27,729 nt of DNA from assembly GCA_900542145.1 (NCBI GenBank), contig UQMF01000028.1, positions 1-27,729 on the forward strand. The letters are read 5' to 3'. Every line of letters begins with the position of its first letter. Within the stretch, counting starts at the first letter, position 1. Shown piece by piece: positions 1 through 7,638 of this stretch. The DNA comes from an uncultured Oscillospiraceae bacterium (lineage in GTDB: Bacteria; Bacillota; Clostridia; Oscillospirales; Ruminococcaceae). Both the position numbers and the translations under genes were made by a program. The notes beneath the pieces are model-generated. The model did not search any database. It was given only the letters and a program-made list of their open reading frames with translations, and was not told the origin of the DNA.

Positions 1-14
1 AAACGCAGTCCTAT

Positions 15-1271
15 ATGTCCAAAGCCTGCGGCAACAAGCTGTTTGATTCCGACCTCAAGGACGCAATGCGCCAGCTCATCAAGCAGTACATGAAGGACCA
101 CAATTATTACGTTCCGAACATGACACTCGCCGAAGCCGCCGACCGCCTTTACGTCGAAATGGCGGAATACTCGTTCCTGACGCCGCTTCTCGCCCGAAAG
201 GATATCGAGGAGATAAACATAAATTCCTGGGACGATATTCAGATAATCCCGTCAAAAGGTCAGCAGTACAAGTATTCGGAGCATTTTTCTTCAGCACAGC
301 ACGCGGTTGACGTGGTGCGGCGTATGCTCCATAATAACAAGCTGGTTTTCGATGCTTCCAGACCGCTGGTCACTGGCTACCTCGACAAGAATATCCGAAT
401 TTCGGCTATACATTCGCTAATAGTGGGCGACGAGGTGGGAGTTTCGGTTTCCATACGAATCGTGAATCCCTGCAAGATAACAAAACAGCAGTTCATCGAG
501 AGTGAAATGTGCACCGAGGAAATTTACGAGTTCCTCGCGATATCGTTTGTTCACGGAATTTCTCAGGTGTATGCCGGCGCGACAGGCTCCGGAAAAACCA
601 CAATTATGGCGGATATCATGAGCAACATTCCGGATCACCGCAGACTTATCACCATCGAAAAATCCGTTCGCGAATTTGACCTTGTTAAGCGTGACGAAAA
701 TGGCAGGAAAATAAACAACGTCGTACATCTTGTAACCTATGAAAGCGACGACCCCACCCGCTGTGTAACCATGCAGGACCTGCTCACAAAGTGCCTTACA
801 ATGCACCCTGACGCGATATGCGTTGCCGAGATGAAGAACGAAGAAGCATGGGAAGCCCAGGAAGCCGCGCGAACCGGGCACACCGTCCTCACGACGACCC
901 ACGCTTCCAGCGTACAGGGTATCTATCCCAGACTTGCAACGCTGTGTATGCAGAAGCATTCAACGCCGTATCCCACCCTGATTTCGTTCGTCACCGAAGC
1001 GTTCCCGCTGGCGGTATTCCTTAAAAAACTAGATGATGGCAAGCGCCACATCATGGAGATCGCCGAGTGCCTAGGCTGTGATGAAAAGGGCAAGGTGTTC
1101 ACAAAAACGCTCTGGAAGTACAGAGTGGATTCCGAGCGCATTGTTGACGGAAAGACCGTGATAGACGGGCGCTTCGTCCGCGTGAACCCCATTTCAAAGG
1201 AACTCCGGGAGCGTATGCACGAAAACGGCGTTCCCAACGACGTGCTTGACAGATTTTCGGAGGTGAGATAA
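15..1271 (+). CDS. CpaF/TadA-type secretion ATPase (5' end probably beyond window)
   Basis: Hexameric ATPase of the type II/IV secretion superfamily that would power pilus or conjugation-pore assembly on the cytoplasmic face of the membrane. Walker A GATGSGKTT lies at residues 188-196. The Walker B-like stretch ICVAEMKNEEAW includes E272 in place of the usual GEVRG. The His box TGHTVLTTTHASS contains H289 and H296. The N-terminal helical domain (1-60) and the linker domain match CpaF-like proteins. No ribosome binding site precedes the ATG at 15 and the frame is open to the first bases of the window, so the true start is probably upstream. It overlaps the next gene by one base (TAATG). Known for the family: ATP hydrolysis drives T2SSF platform proteins, and two of those follow directly. 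Which substrate is moved is not visible; the TraC/VirB4-like genes downstream suggest a conjugative element rather than a plain Tad pilus. Confidence 0.9.
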   Translation: MSKACGNKLFDSDLKDAMRQLIKQYMKDHNYYVPNMTLAEAADRLYVEMAEYSFLTPLLARKDIEEININSWDDIQIIPSKGQQYKYSEHFSSAQHAVDVVRRMLHNNKLVFDASRPLVTGYLDKNIRISAIHSLIVGDEVGVSVSIRIVNPCKITKQQFIESEMCTEEIYEFLAISFVHGISQVYAGATGSGKTTIMADIMSNIPDHRRLITIEKSVREFDLVKRDENGRKINNVVHLVTYESDDPTRCVTMQDLLTKCLTMHPDAICVAEMKNEEAWEAQEAARTGHTVLTTTHASSVQGIYPRLATLCMQKHSTPYPTLISFVTEAFPLAVFLKKLDDGKRHIMEIAECLGCDEKGKVFTKTLWKYRVDSERIVDGKTVIDGRFVRVNPISKELRERMHENGVPNDVLDRFSEVR

Positions 1272-2200
1272 TGGACAGGCTGATATATCTTTTCGGCGCT
1301 CTGCTTATGTCCGGCGGAATAGTGGTGCTTCTCGGAATTACTCCGGAGGTCATGACGCAGGACATAATGTCACTGCTTTCCCGGCAGAGGAGCCTTAAAT
1401 ACCTTGTCGCAAAGGCGCAGGGAAAAGTCCGCAGGAGCCGGCTTCAGCAGGCTGTGATGAACGTCCGCAGCGCCCTGACCGCGACCCACTCCGAGAACAA
1501 ATTCTCACTGCTGATCTCTGTTTCGCTTATCGGAATCTGCGCCGGATTTCTGCTTGCGGCACTGCTCCAGAATCTGCTCCTTATACCTCTATTTTCGGGT
1601 ATATGCGTGGTGCTTCCGTATGCGTATGTGAATATGCTTCTGGCTAATTACAACCGCAGGATTTCCGAGGAGCTTGAAACGGCGCTGTCGATAATCACAA
1701 CGAATTACGTCAGCAACGACGATATAATCTACGCCGTGGAACAGTCCATAGACTACATAAATCCCCCGGTACAGCAGGCATTCCGGAAATTCCTCACCCA
1801 GACGAAGCTCATAAATTCCAACGTGAAGCTCGCCATTGAACAGCTCAAAGGCGAAATAAACAACGAGGTGTTCCACGAATGGTGCGACAGCCTTATCGAG
1901 TGTCAGGACAACGTTACGCTGAAAAAGACGCTCCAGCCGATAACTGCGCGGCTTTCGGATATCCGGATAGTCAACGCTGAACTCCGCAATATGCTGATGA
2001 GTCCCCGGCGCGAACACATAATGATGGTGTTCATTCTGCTTGCGAACTACCCTATATTGTATTTCATCAACGCCGACTGGTTCAGCGTACTTTTCGATAC
2101 GATATTCGGGCAGGTCGTGAACTGCATTGTGGCGGTAGTCGTTATCGTGACGGTGATTCTGGCGTACAAATACACCCAGCCTATCCAGTACAAGAGGTGA
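1271..2200 (+). CDS. TadB-like T2SSF platform membrane protein
   Basis: 309-residue inner-membrane platform protein of the T2SSF family, partner of the CpaF ATPase. A hydrophobic N-terminus (about 3-21), a double hydrophobic hairpin at about 77-120, and two C-terminal segments (about 252-268 and 280-300) flank a cytoplasmic helical T2SSF domain. That domain has the typical ELETALSIITTNYVSNDD stretch followed by a long amphipathic region. The start is fixed by GGAGGTGAGATA just before the ATG, and the ATG shares one base with the stop of the ATPase gene, which indicates translational coupling. Order and sizes (ATPase, about 300 aa, about 300 aa, small pilins) are those of Tad-like operons. Assignment as TadB rather than TadC rests on position only. 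Confidence 0.8.
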   Translation: MDRLIYLFGALLMSGGIVVLLGITPEVMTQDIMSLLSRQRSLKYLVAKAQGKVRRSRLQQAVMNVRSALTATHSENKFSLLISVSLIGICAGFLLAALLQNLLLIPLFSGICVVLPYAYVNMLLANYNRRISEELETALSIITTNYVSNDDIIYAVEQSIDYINPPVQQAFRKFLTQTKLINSNVKLAIEQLKGEINNEVFHEWCDSLIECQDNVTLKKTLQPITARLSDIRIVNAELRNMLMSPRREHIMMVFILLANYPILYFINADWFSVLFDTIFGQVVNCIVAVVVIVTVILAYKYTQPIQYKR

Positions 2201-2202
2201 AT

Positions 2203-3099
2203 ATGAGTATTTATAACATTGCGCTGTACGCGGCTCTGGCGGCGGTCTGCGGACTGTTTGCCGCCGGGCTGTATCAGTTCGCGCTTATTTTGCTGAAAGT
2301 TCCGTCAAGCCGCACTACAAAAGCGATAAAGGCGGTCGCCGCAAGGAACCGCCCCACCGCCGCCGGATTCAAGAACACCTACAACGACATTTCGCTGTTC
2401 GTTTCACGGTTCATACGGCTGAACGAATTCAAGAAAAAGGAGCTTGCGGACAGCCTTAAAATCGCGAATATCTCAATGTCCCCGGAGCTGTTCACGGCGA
2501 GGGCGCTGGTGCGTTCAGCCGGAATAATGCTCCTGTCCGTGCCGTTCTTCTTTTTCCTGCCGATAATCGGACTGCTGGTTATCGTGCTGGCGGTGCTGAT
2601 GTATTTTCAGGAGAAGCAGAAAGTGGATTCCTGCATAAAAGAGAAGCGGAAGCAGATAGAATTCGACCTGCCGCGCTTTGTCTACGCAATATCTCAGGAA
2701 ATCCAGATGTCCCATGACGTAATCTCAATTCTGGAGCGCCACAAGGACAATTTCTCGCCGTATCTCAACGAGGAAATCGAGATAACCATAGCGGATATGC
2801 GGACCGGCAACTACGAAGCCGCAATAACCAGATTTGAGGGACGCATCGGCAGTACAAATCTGTCGGAGGTCTGCCGCGGATTTATTCAGATGATACGCGG
2901 CGACGACACCTCGGTTTACTGGGAAACCCTCGCGATACGCTTCTCGGAATTACAGAAGCAGTATCTCCGGAACATCGCGCTGAAAATCCCGCCGAAAGTA
3001 CACAGGCTGTCATTCTTCCTGATGATGAGCATGATGTTACTATATGTTGTGGTGCTTGGCTGGGAGCTTCTCAGCAACATGGGCGTTCTGTTCGGTTAA
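2203..3099 (+). CDS. TadC-like T2SSF platform membrane protein
   Basis: Second T2SSF-family platform protein, 298 residues from the ATG at 2203. A GTG at 2197 is an alternative, but AAGAGG at 2192-2197 is well placed only for the ATG. There is a hydrophobic N-terminal segment (about 5-28) and a hydrophobic hairpin near 100-135. A cytoplasmic T2SSF domain follows, including FDLPRFVYAISQEIQMSHDV and a conserved-looking RTGNYEAAITRFEGRIG stretch. The C-terminal membrane anchor contains FFLMMSMMLLYVVVLGWELL. It overlaps or abuts the stop of the preceding T2SSF gene. The pair would form the membrane platform driven by the ATPase. The product lacks any signal for a separate function. Confidence 0.8.
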   Translation: MSIYNIALYAALAAVCGLFAAGLYQFALILLKVPSSRTTKAIKAVAARNRPTAAGFKNTYNDISLFVSRFIRLNEFKKKELADSLKIANISMSPELFTARALVRSAGIMLLSVPFFFFLPIIGLLVIVLAVLMYFQEKQKVDSCIKEKRKQIEFDLPRFVYAISQEIQMSHDVISILERHKDNFSPYLNEEIEITIADMRTGNYEAAITRFEGRIGSTNLSEVCRGFIQMIRGDDTSVYWETLAIRFSELQKQYLRNIALKIPPKVHRLSFFLMMSMMLLYVVVLGWELLSNMGVLFG

Positions 3100-3108
3100 G
3101 GAGGGCGA

Positions 3109-3513
3109 ATGAAAAAACTTCTTAAACGGCTTAAATCCACGCGCGGCGAGGGGTATGTTGACATTACCGTTGCCGTTCTGATAATCATGATTTTACTGGC
3201 GGGAGTGATTAAAATCGCTCCGGTGTTCATCACGAAAATGACGCTCAATTTCTACGCAAACGAACTCTGCCGCGAAGCTGAAATCGCCGGGCGAATAGGC
3301 ACGGAAACGACCGCACGGCTTGACCGCCTGAACGAATCCCACCCAGACCTTGCCCCCACGGTAACATGGTCTGCAAGCGGAAATATTCAGATAGGCAGGA
3401 CTTTCAGCGTGACCGTTTCCGCGGATTACGATTTCAGCTTTTTCGTGTTTAATACCGCCCCGATAACCATTTCAGCCACGGCGGAGGGAACAAGCGAGGT
3501 GTTCTGGAAATGA
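3109..3513 (+). CDS. DUF4320-like pseudopilin/TadE-like protein
   Basis: 134-residue small membrane protein with a basic N-terminus (MKKLLKRLKSTRGEGYVD), a single hydrophobic helix at about 18-42 and a beta-rich extracytoplasmic tail ending in an Ala/Thr/Ser strand region. The GEGYVD before the helix resembles a prepilin-type processing region. The layout matches small Firmicutes proteins labelled DUF4320 that occur beside CpaF/T2SSF genes in mobile elements; I recognise the family from memory, not from a search. A strong AAGGAGGGCGA precedes the ATG, nine bases after the TadC-like gene. Its stop overlaps the next start (ATGA). Likely role: minor pilin or pseudopilin subunit of the envelope-spanning fibre. 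Confidence 0.7.
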   Translation: MKKLLKRLKSTRGEGYVDITVAVLIIMILLAGVIKIAPVFITKMTLNFYANELCREAEIAGRIGTETTARLDRLNESHPDLAPTVTWSASGNIQIGRTFSVTVSADYDFSFFVFNTAPITISATAEGTSEVFWK

Positions 3514-4028
3514 AGCGTCTGAAAAAACGAATGCTTGCGAACAGCGGATTTTCCTACGTCATAACCAGCATTCTGATGATATGCGTGCTTCTCATAGGCG
3601 TGGCAGTTTTCGAGGTTGTACGGCTGTATATTCAGGCTGGCGCGGTGCGCGATAAGTTCGAGGACTCTATAATCTCCATGTGCGTTGAGAATTACTCCGA
3701 GATGTACCAGCCTATCCGCGAAAGCCACGCCGCAAGCTACCGATACAACGGATTCCGCTGGGTGAACAGCAGTAAGGCGAACGAGCGATATATCCGCACT
3801 TATCTCAGCCGGGCAATGAACGCCGGGGAGATAATGCAGTGCGAAATCGTGTCGGTGAGCTTCAATGTAGAGCCGGCGGCGCTTGCCCCGTCAGATACCG
3901 ATTCGGCGCAGAAATACGCGGTTTCCGGAACGCTGGTGATACGCATTCCCTACCGATTTGCGTGGCAGGAACTGCCGCCTATCGAAATGTCGCTGGACGT
4001 TCGGTCGCAGTGGCAGGCGAAGTTCTGA
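3510..4028 (+). CDS. TadE-like pseudopilin
   Basis: 172-residue protein with a basic N-terminus, NSGFSYVIT just before a hydrophobic helix (about 15-40), and a soluble extracytoplasmic domain with several Tyr-rich stretches, two Cys (about 52 and 111) and a beta-rich C-terminus. The arrangement is that of TadE/TadF pseudopilins. The start codon overlaps the stop of the DUF4320-like gene (ATGA), so the two are translationally coupled and probably form a heteromeric minor pilin pair. Family assignment is from topology and context; no diagnostic motif is present. Confidence 0.65.
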   Translation: MKRLKKRMLANSGFSYVITSILMICVLLIGVAVFEVVRLYIQAGAVRDKFEDSIISMCVENYSEMYQPIRESHAASYRYNGFRWVNSSKANERYIRTYLSRAMNAGEIMQCEIVSVSFNVEPAALAPSDTDSAQKYAVSGTLVIRIPYRFAWQELPPIEMSLDVRSQWQAKF

Positions 4029-4044
4029 TGAAAGGAAAAAAACA

Positions 4045-4737
4045 ATGCAGATAGCAATAGCGTTAGTAACTCTGGCACTCTGCGGCGGGTTCCTCTGGTG
4101 GTTCAGGCGAAGCGAGAACCGCCGCAGCTTCAAGCGGAGCGAGGAAGAATCCGCCGAGCGTGAACGCAAAGCGCAGGAAACTGCACAGGAATTCGTGAAT
4201 GCCCGCGACCTCGGCGAAAACTGCCTTTACACCAACGACGGGTACATTTTCGCCTACCTCAAGGTGGACGGCGTGTGTCTTGAACTCCTGAGCCGGCAGG
4301 AACAGAAAGCGCTCTGCCGGCAGGTTTCCGCGGCGCTTTCACTGGTTCGGCGGCCGTATAAATTCAGCGGAGTGAGCCGTCCGGCGGATATCTCAAAATC
4401 CCTGCAAAAGTACAGCGAGCTTGCGGAACAGGCGGTCGGCGGCAGGAAAAAGCTCCTGCTGTCCGACGCGCGGTACCTTGCGAACATGGTAGTTTCCGGC
4501 GAAACCACGGAGCGCGTGTACTACATTGCAATTTGGGACAGCATTCAGAAAGCGGACGAGCGCAGCATCACATCAGCGGCGCAGGATATCGCCAAGAAGC
4601 TGAACGAATGCGGGATAGGCGCGGAACTCATCGACCGCAGCGGAATAGTCCGGCTCTGCAATCTGGTGAACAATCCGGCTTATGTCCACATTGAAAGCAC
4701 GAACATCGACGAAGCCATTGCGCTTCTGGCTGTGTAA
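4045..4737 (+). CDS. TraC/VirB4 N-terminal-like membrane protein
   Basis: 230 residues from the ATG at 4045, chosen because AAAGGA at 4031-4036 is well spaced and the N-terminal helix (2-18) then starts the protein. The longer frame from 3958 lies inside the previous gene. After the membrane segment and a charged linker comes a domain with TNDGYIFAYLKVDGVCLELL, then LSRQEQKALCRQVSAALSLV and RPADISKSLQKYSEL. This resembles the ATPase-less N-terminal domain of TraC/VirB4-type conjugation proteins. It directly precedes the VirB4 fragment. A plausible role is a membrane-anchored partner of VirB4 in the conjugation channel. The function is inferred; the family link is moderate. Confidence 0.55.
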   Translation: MQIAIALVTLALCGGFLWWFRRSENRRSFKRSEEESAERERKAQETAQEFVNARDLGENCLYTNDGYIFAYLKVDGVCLELLSRQEQKALCRQVSAALSLVRRPYKFSGVSRPADISKSLQKYSELAEQAVGGRKKLLLSDARYLANMVVSGETTERVYYIAIWDSIQKADERSITSAAQDIAKKLNECGIGAELIDRSGIVRLCNLVNNPAYVHIESTNIDEAIALLAV

Positions 4738-4752
4738 ACGAAAGGAAACACG

Positions 4753-5223
4753 ATGGTCAAAAAGAAAACAGAAATCGAGGCCCCGGCTAATGCGGCTTTG
4801 CAGGCGAGCATTACCCCGGTCGGAATTGAATTCGGCATGAATAAGCTCCGTCTTGGCGAGAATTACTGCCGGATATACGGCATTTTCATGCTCCCGACCG
4901 AGGTGGAATACGGCTGGCTGTCGAAGCTGACGAACATTCCCGGAACGATAGTAACGATAAACTACGAACCCCGGAACAACGCCGAAGCGATAAACGACCT
5001 GTCGCGGAAAATCCGAATGTTCCGAGGGCAGGCGGCAAGCACAAAAGACCCGAAAGAGCGCATGAGGTGCGAGAAAGCCGCGCTCAGTCAGGAAACCGCC
5101 CTCCAGCGCATGGACAGCGGAAACGAGAGCATGGGAGTTTGGGATATTACAATCATGGTTTTGTCCCGTGACGAGGAGGATTTCAACAATCGCTGTAAAT
5201 ACGCTGTAAATTTAAATCTGTAA
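4753..5223 (+). pseudogene. VirB4-like conjugation ATPase, N-terminal fragment
   Basis: 156-residue reading frame whose body matches the N-terminal part of Firmicutes VirB4/TraE conjugation ATPases. Features are IEFGMNKLRLGENYCRIYGI, a segment with GWLSKLTNIPGTIVTINYEP, a helical KIRMFRGQ..DPKERMRCEKA region, and VWDITIMVLSRDEEDFNNRC. Full VirB4 proteins are about 600-800 residues with Walker motifs in the C-terminal half, and none are here. The last few residues (AVNLNL) fall in a short repeat, after which the sequence is the end of a minus-strand helicase gene. The gene is therefore cut at about 5200-5220. AAAGGA precedes the ATG 15 bases after the upstream stop. A truncated VirB4 means this conjugation cluster is probably not self-transmissible in its present form. 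Confidence 0.75.
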
Positions 5224-6544
5224 AATGCTTCATCTGTGAGATGTCTATCGTCATAATAGTTTGAATCGCATTACCCAAGTCGTTCCTTGTAAACGGATAG
5301 TCCACATTTTGCCACAACTCATACAGCGTCATCATATCTATTTCGCCGTTCAGATAATCAAAAATGCCCTTTGCAGCCCTACATTCAGCGGTATACATAA
5401 GATCATTCATTCCCTCTATAATAAAAGGAATATCATGTTTATTAAGTACATCGGCAATTTCTGCACCTATTTTTCTCTTACGAAGTAGTATTGCAATTTC
5501 TGAATAAGGCACACCTATGCTATGTAGTTTTTCAATGTTCTCTGCAATAAATTCATATTCATCTTCAGGTAAGGTTACTTCTTTAAATACTACATCTCCC
5601 TCATCATAAGGAGTTTTGCAACCTGACTTCATCTCCTTTGGCAGTCTGTTTGAATTATTCATGATTACGTTTTTGGCGACACTGATAATTCCTTCCGTAC
5701 TACGATAGTCTGTATCAAGAACAATATACTTTTGCACATTATATCTTTGCATGAATGTCAGAATGTTGGAAGAATCACTACCTCTGAACTGATAGATCGT
5801 TTGATCATCATCACCAACAACGCAAAGGTTAGCCCCCAACTCCTTCAGTATCGAAATTAGCCGTTCCTGCGCAGGGTTGGTGTCCTGATATTCGTCAACA
5901 GTCAGATACTTCACTTTATCGGCTACAATGCCACGAAAAATGATGTTACTCTCTAACTGCTCAACCATTTCACGAAGAATAAGAGAGTAGTCAAAATACT
6001 TCTCAGAATACAACTTATTCTTATACTTTTTAAATGCGGAGCGTACATTGTCGTCCCATTTATGCTCATCAAACCAGTTTTCATTAAGTAAGCTCATAGC
6101 CTGCACAAAAAGATTGGTTTCAATATACTTTTGCAACCCCATATCTTCCATACCGACTTCCATGTAGTAACGTTCTACAAAAAGTTTGGCGTGTATTTCA
6201 TCAAGAACGGAAAAAGGCTGGAATTCTGGAAGGAATTCTTGAAGCATATTCAAGCAAAATCCATGTATAGTTCCAATGTACATATTTGCGAAACCTTGAG
6301 TATTGCCAAGAATAGATTGTCCTATAGTGTAGATACGACTTTTCAACTCTTCCGCAGCTTTTTTTGTGAAAGTAAAAGCTACGATATTCTCAGGAGATAT
6401 TTCAGGCTTGGTTTTCAGAATGTTAATGATACGGCGAGTAACGACACCCGTTTTTCCAGCTCCAGCACACGCTATGATTTCAACATCATCATCAATAGCG
6501 GTTACGGCTTCAATCTGTTTTTGAGATAAATTCTGAGTTAGCAT
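5183..6544 (-). CDS. UvrD/Rep-like SF1 helicase, 3'-truncated
   Basis: 453 residues from the ATG at 6544, selected by GGAGGAACGAT upstream; a longer frame to 6607 has no ribosome binding site. SF1A DNA helicase motifs visible: Q-motif LSQKQIEAV (6-14), Walker A ACAGAGKT (K31), GTIHGF motif Ic, VDEYQDTN Walker B at about 216-223, GDDDQTIYQFRGS motif III, and TDYRSTEGI motif IV. Motifs V and VI of the 2A domain (with the arginine finger) are absent and the reading ends soon after the 2B-like region, so the C-terminal third is missing. Without motif VI it should not unwind DNA. The base composition is clearly more AT-rich than the secretion genes it abuts, which points to a separate origin. Known family role: ATP-driven 3'-5' helicase in repair or replication. 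Confidence 0.8.
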   Translation of the reverse strand: MLTQNLSQKQIEAVTAIDDDVEIIACAGAGKTGVVTRRIINILKTKPEISPENIVAFTFTKKAAEELKSRIYTIGQSILGNTQGFANMYIGTIHGFCLNMLQEFLPEFQPFSVLDEIHAKLFVERYYMEVGMEDMGLQKYIETNLFVQAMSLLNENWFDEHKWDDNVRSAFKKYKNKLYSEKYFDYSLILREMVEQLESNIIFRGIVADKVKYLTVDEYQDTNPAQERLISILKELGANLCVVGDDDQTIYQFRGSDSSNILTFMQRYNVQKYIVLDTDYRSTEGIISVAKNVIMNNSNRLPKEMKSGCKTPYDEGDVVFKEVTLPEDEYEFIAENIEKLHSIGVPYSEIAILLRKRKIGAEIADVLNKHDIPFIIEGMNDLMYTAECRAAKGIFDYLNGEIDMMTLYELWQNVDYPFTRNDLGNAIQTIMTIDISQMKHFTDLNLQRIYSDC

Positions 6545-6578
6545 ATCGTTCCTCCATATCATGAATACACTTATTTTT

Positions 6579-6607
6579 ATTATAGCACAAAACGACATAT
6601 ATTTCAA
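6579..6607 (-). promoter_or_regulatory. Promoter of the helicase gene
   Basis: On the minus strand TTGAAA (6602-6607), a 17-base spacer and TATAAT (6579-6584) preceded by TGTGC (extended -10) sit 35 bases upstream of the ATG at 6544. GGAGG lies in between. Confidence 0.75.
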
Positions 6608-6691
6608 GTGAAAAGTTGGTATTTCGCTGAAATTTTACAATTTTATTGAGAAATATGTTCTTTCGTTTCAATTCAGTTTTCAGCATAAAGA

Positions 6692-6724
6692 TAAAGCGGA
6701 AACCCATATTGAGTTTCCGCTTTA
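6692..6724 (-). terminator. Intrinsic terminator-like hairpin
   Basis: Perfect 12-bp stem TAAAGCGGAAAC / GTTTCCGCTTTA with a 9-base loop. Read on the minus strand it is followed by a moderately T-rich stretch and lies about 73 bases beyond the stop of the fragment ending at 6797. It could also shield the helicase promoter from read-through. Confidence 0.6.
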
Positions 6725-6796
6725 ACCTTGAATCAATTGGTCCCAAGGTTGCGCTATTCCAGCCAGGACTTCTTCTTATCCTGAGCCATTATTTTC

Positions 6797-7237
6797 TTAA
6801 GGTGAAGACTTCTTCTTTGCTATCCTTGCTGCTTCACGCTTTAACTGCGCCCTCTGGAAATAGCAAGTCTGTTCACGCTTTGGAGCATTTTTCTTAGCTT
6901 CGATAGCCGCTAAGTTAAGCGCCGTAGTCAGCTTTTCAAGCCTTTCCGACTTGCTTTCAAGCTCCGCCTGCTTAGGAAAAGGTGCTGAAACGATCTTCGG
7001 TGCTTCATCATAGTCCACCCTCAGATTTGAAAGATTTGTTTTGACCTGATTTATACGGCGGTCAATGTTGTAAAGCCCGGCTTCGATACGGCTCATATTA
7101 TGGGCAAAACTGCTTATCAGCTTTGCCGAGTGCTGATATTCGCCCTTCATCGTTGCTGTCATACCGCCGCCCATTGCAGTGATGTGTTCGGTAATAAACA
7201 GGGAACTCAGCGACGGGAACACGTCATTTTTCTTCAT
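6797..7237 (-). pseudogene. C-terminal remnant of a large mobile-element helicase/methylase protein
   Basis: The frame encodes about 125 residues resembling the extreme C-terminus of the giant SNF2/DEAD helicase-methylase proteins carried by Firmicutes integrative elements. KGEYQHSAKLISSFAHNMSR is followed by a helical RIEAGLYNIDRRINQ coiled region, then a KPF-like FPKQAELESK stretch, RLEKLTTALNL, and a basic tail. Those proteins normally exceed 2000 residues; only the tail is present. The ATG at 7237 has no convincing ribosome binding site, and the first about 20 residues are read from the antisense of an acetyltransferase gene. The true junction lies at roughly 7150-7180. I infer a remnant left by deletion or replacement inside the element. 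Family identification is from memory and moderate. Confidence 0.55.
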
Positions 7238-7568
7238 TTATTCCGGTGAGGAACTGGCTGGCTATATGAAACTGAATGAAGCGCCTTCACAGTCTGACGT
7301 CAACGACAAGGCTTCACTAGAGATTGAGCGAGTATATGTCCTGTCAAAATATCAGGGAGAGGGTCTTGGCACTTTGCTTATGGACAAGGCAATTTACATA
7401 GCCAAAGAGCGCGGTAAAGATTATATCTGGCTCGGCGTCTGGGAGAAGAACGAGAAAGCGCTCACATTCTATAAAAAGCACGGATTCCATACAATAGATG
7501 AGCATTCATTCGTTATTGGGAGCGATGTTCAGACTGATTACCTTATGAGGCTTGATTTGAAAAAATAA
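7179..7568 (+). pseudogene. GNAT acetyltransferase, 5'-truncated
   Basis: 129-residue frame covering the core and C-terminus of a GNAT N-acetyltransferase: strand FFFIYSGEELAGYMKLNE, then IERVYVLSKYQGEGLGTLLM carrying the acetyl-CoA pyrophosphate loop (QGEGLGT), then WLGVWEKNEKALTFYKKHGF and a final DYLMRLDL strand. Typical relatives are about 170-180 residues, so about 40-50 N-terminal residues are missing. The frame begins with GTG-ATG without a ribosome binding site. Upstream of it the sequence belongs to the helicase remnant on the other strand, with which it overlaps. It is therefore probably a non-expressed fragment; a short active form cannot be excluded because the CoA site is intact. 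Confidence 0.7.
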
Positions 7569-7581
7569 TAAACAAAATAAT

Positions 7582-7617
7582 AAACGTCTTGCAGAACTAA
7601 ATTTTTGCAAGGCGTTT
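7582..7617. terminator. Bidirectional terminator
   Basis: AAACGTCTTGCA / TGCAAGGCGTTT form a 12-bp stem with one G-T pair. The hairpin lies between the converging acetyltransferase fragment and the MBL lipoprotein gene, with A/T-rich flanks on both sides. Confidence 0.75.
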
Positions 7618-7638
7618 GTTATAATATTCAGTTAAAAT

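Noticed and set aside
3958..4044. Earlier start for the TraC-like protein
   Set aside because: It lies within the pseudopilin gene and lacks a ribosome binding site; the ATG at 4045 is well placed.
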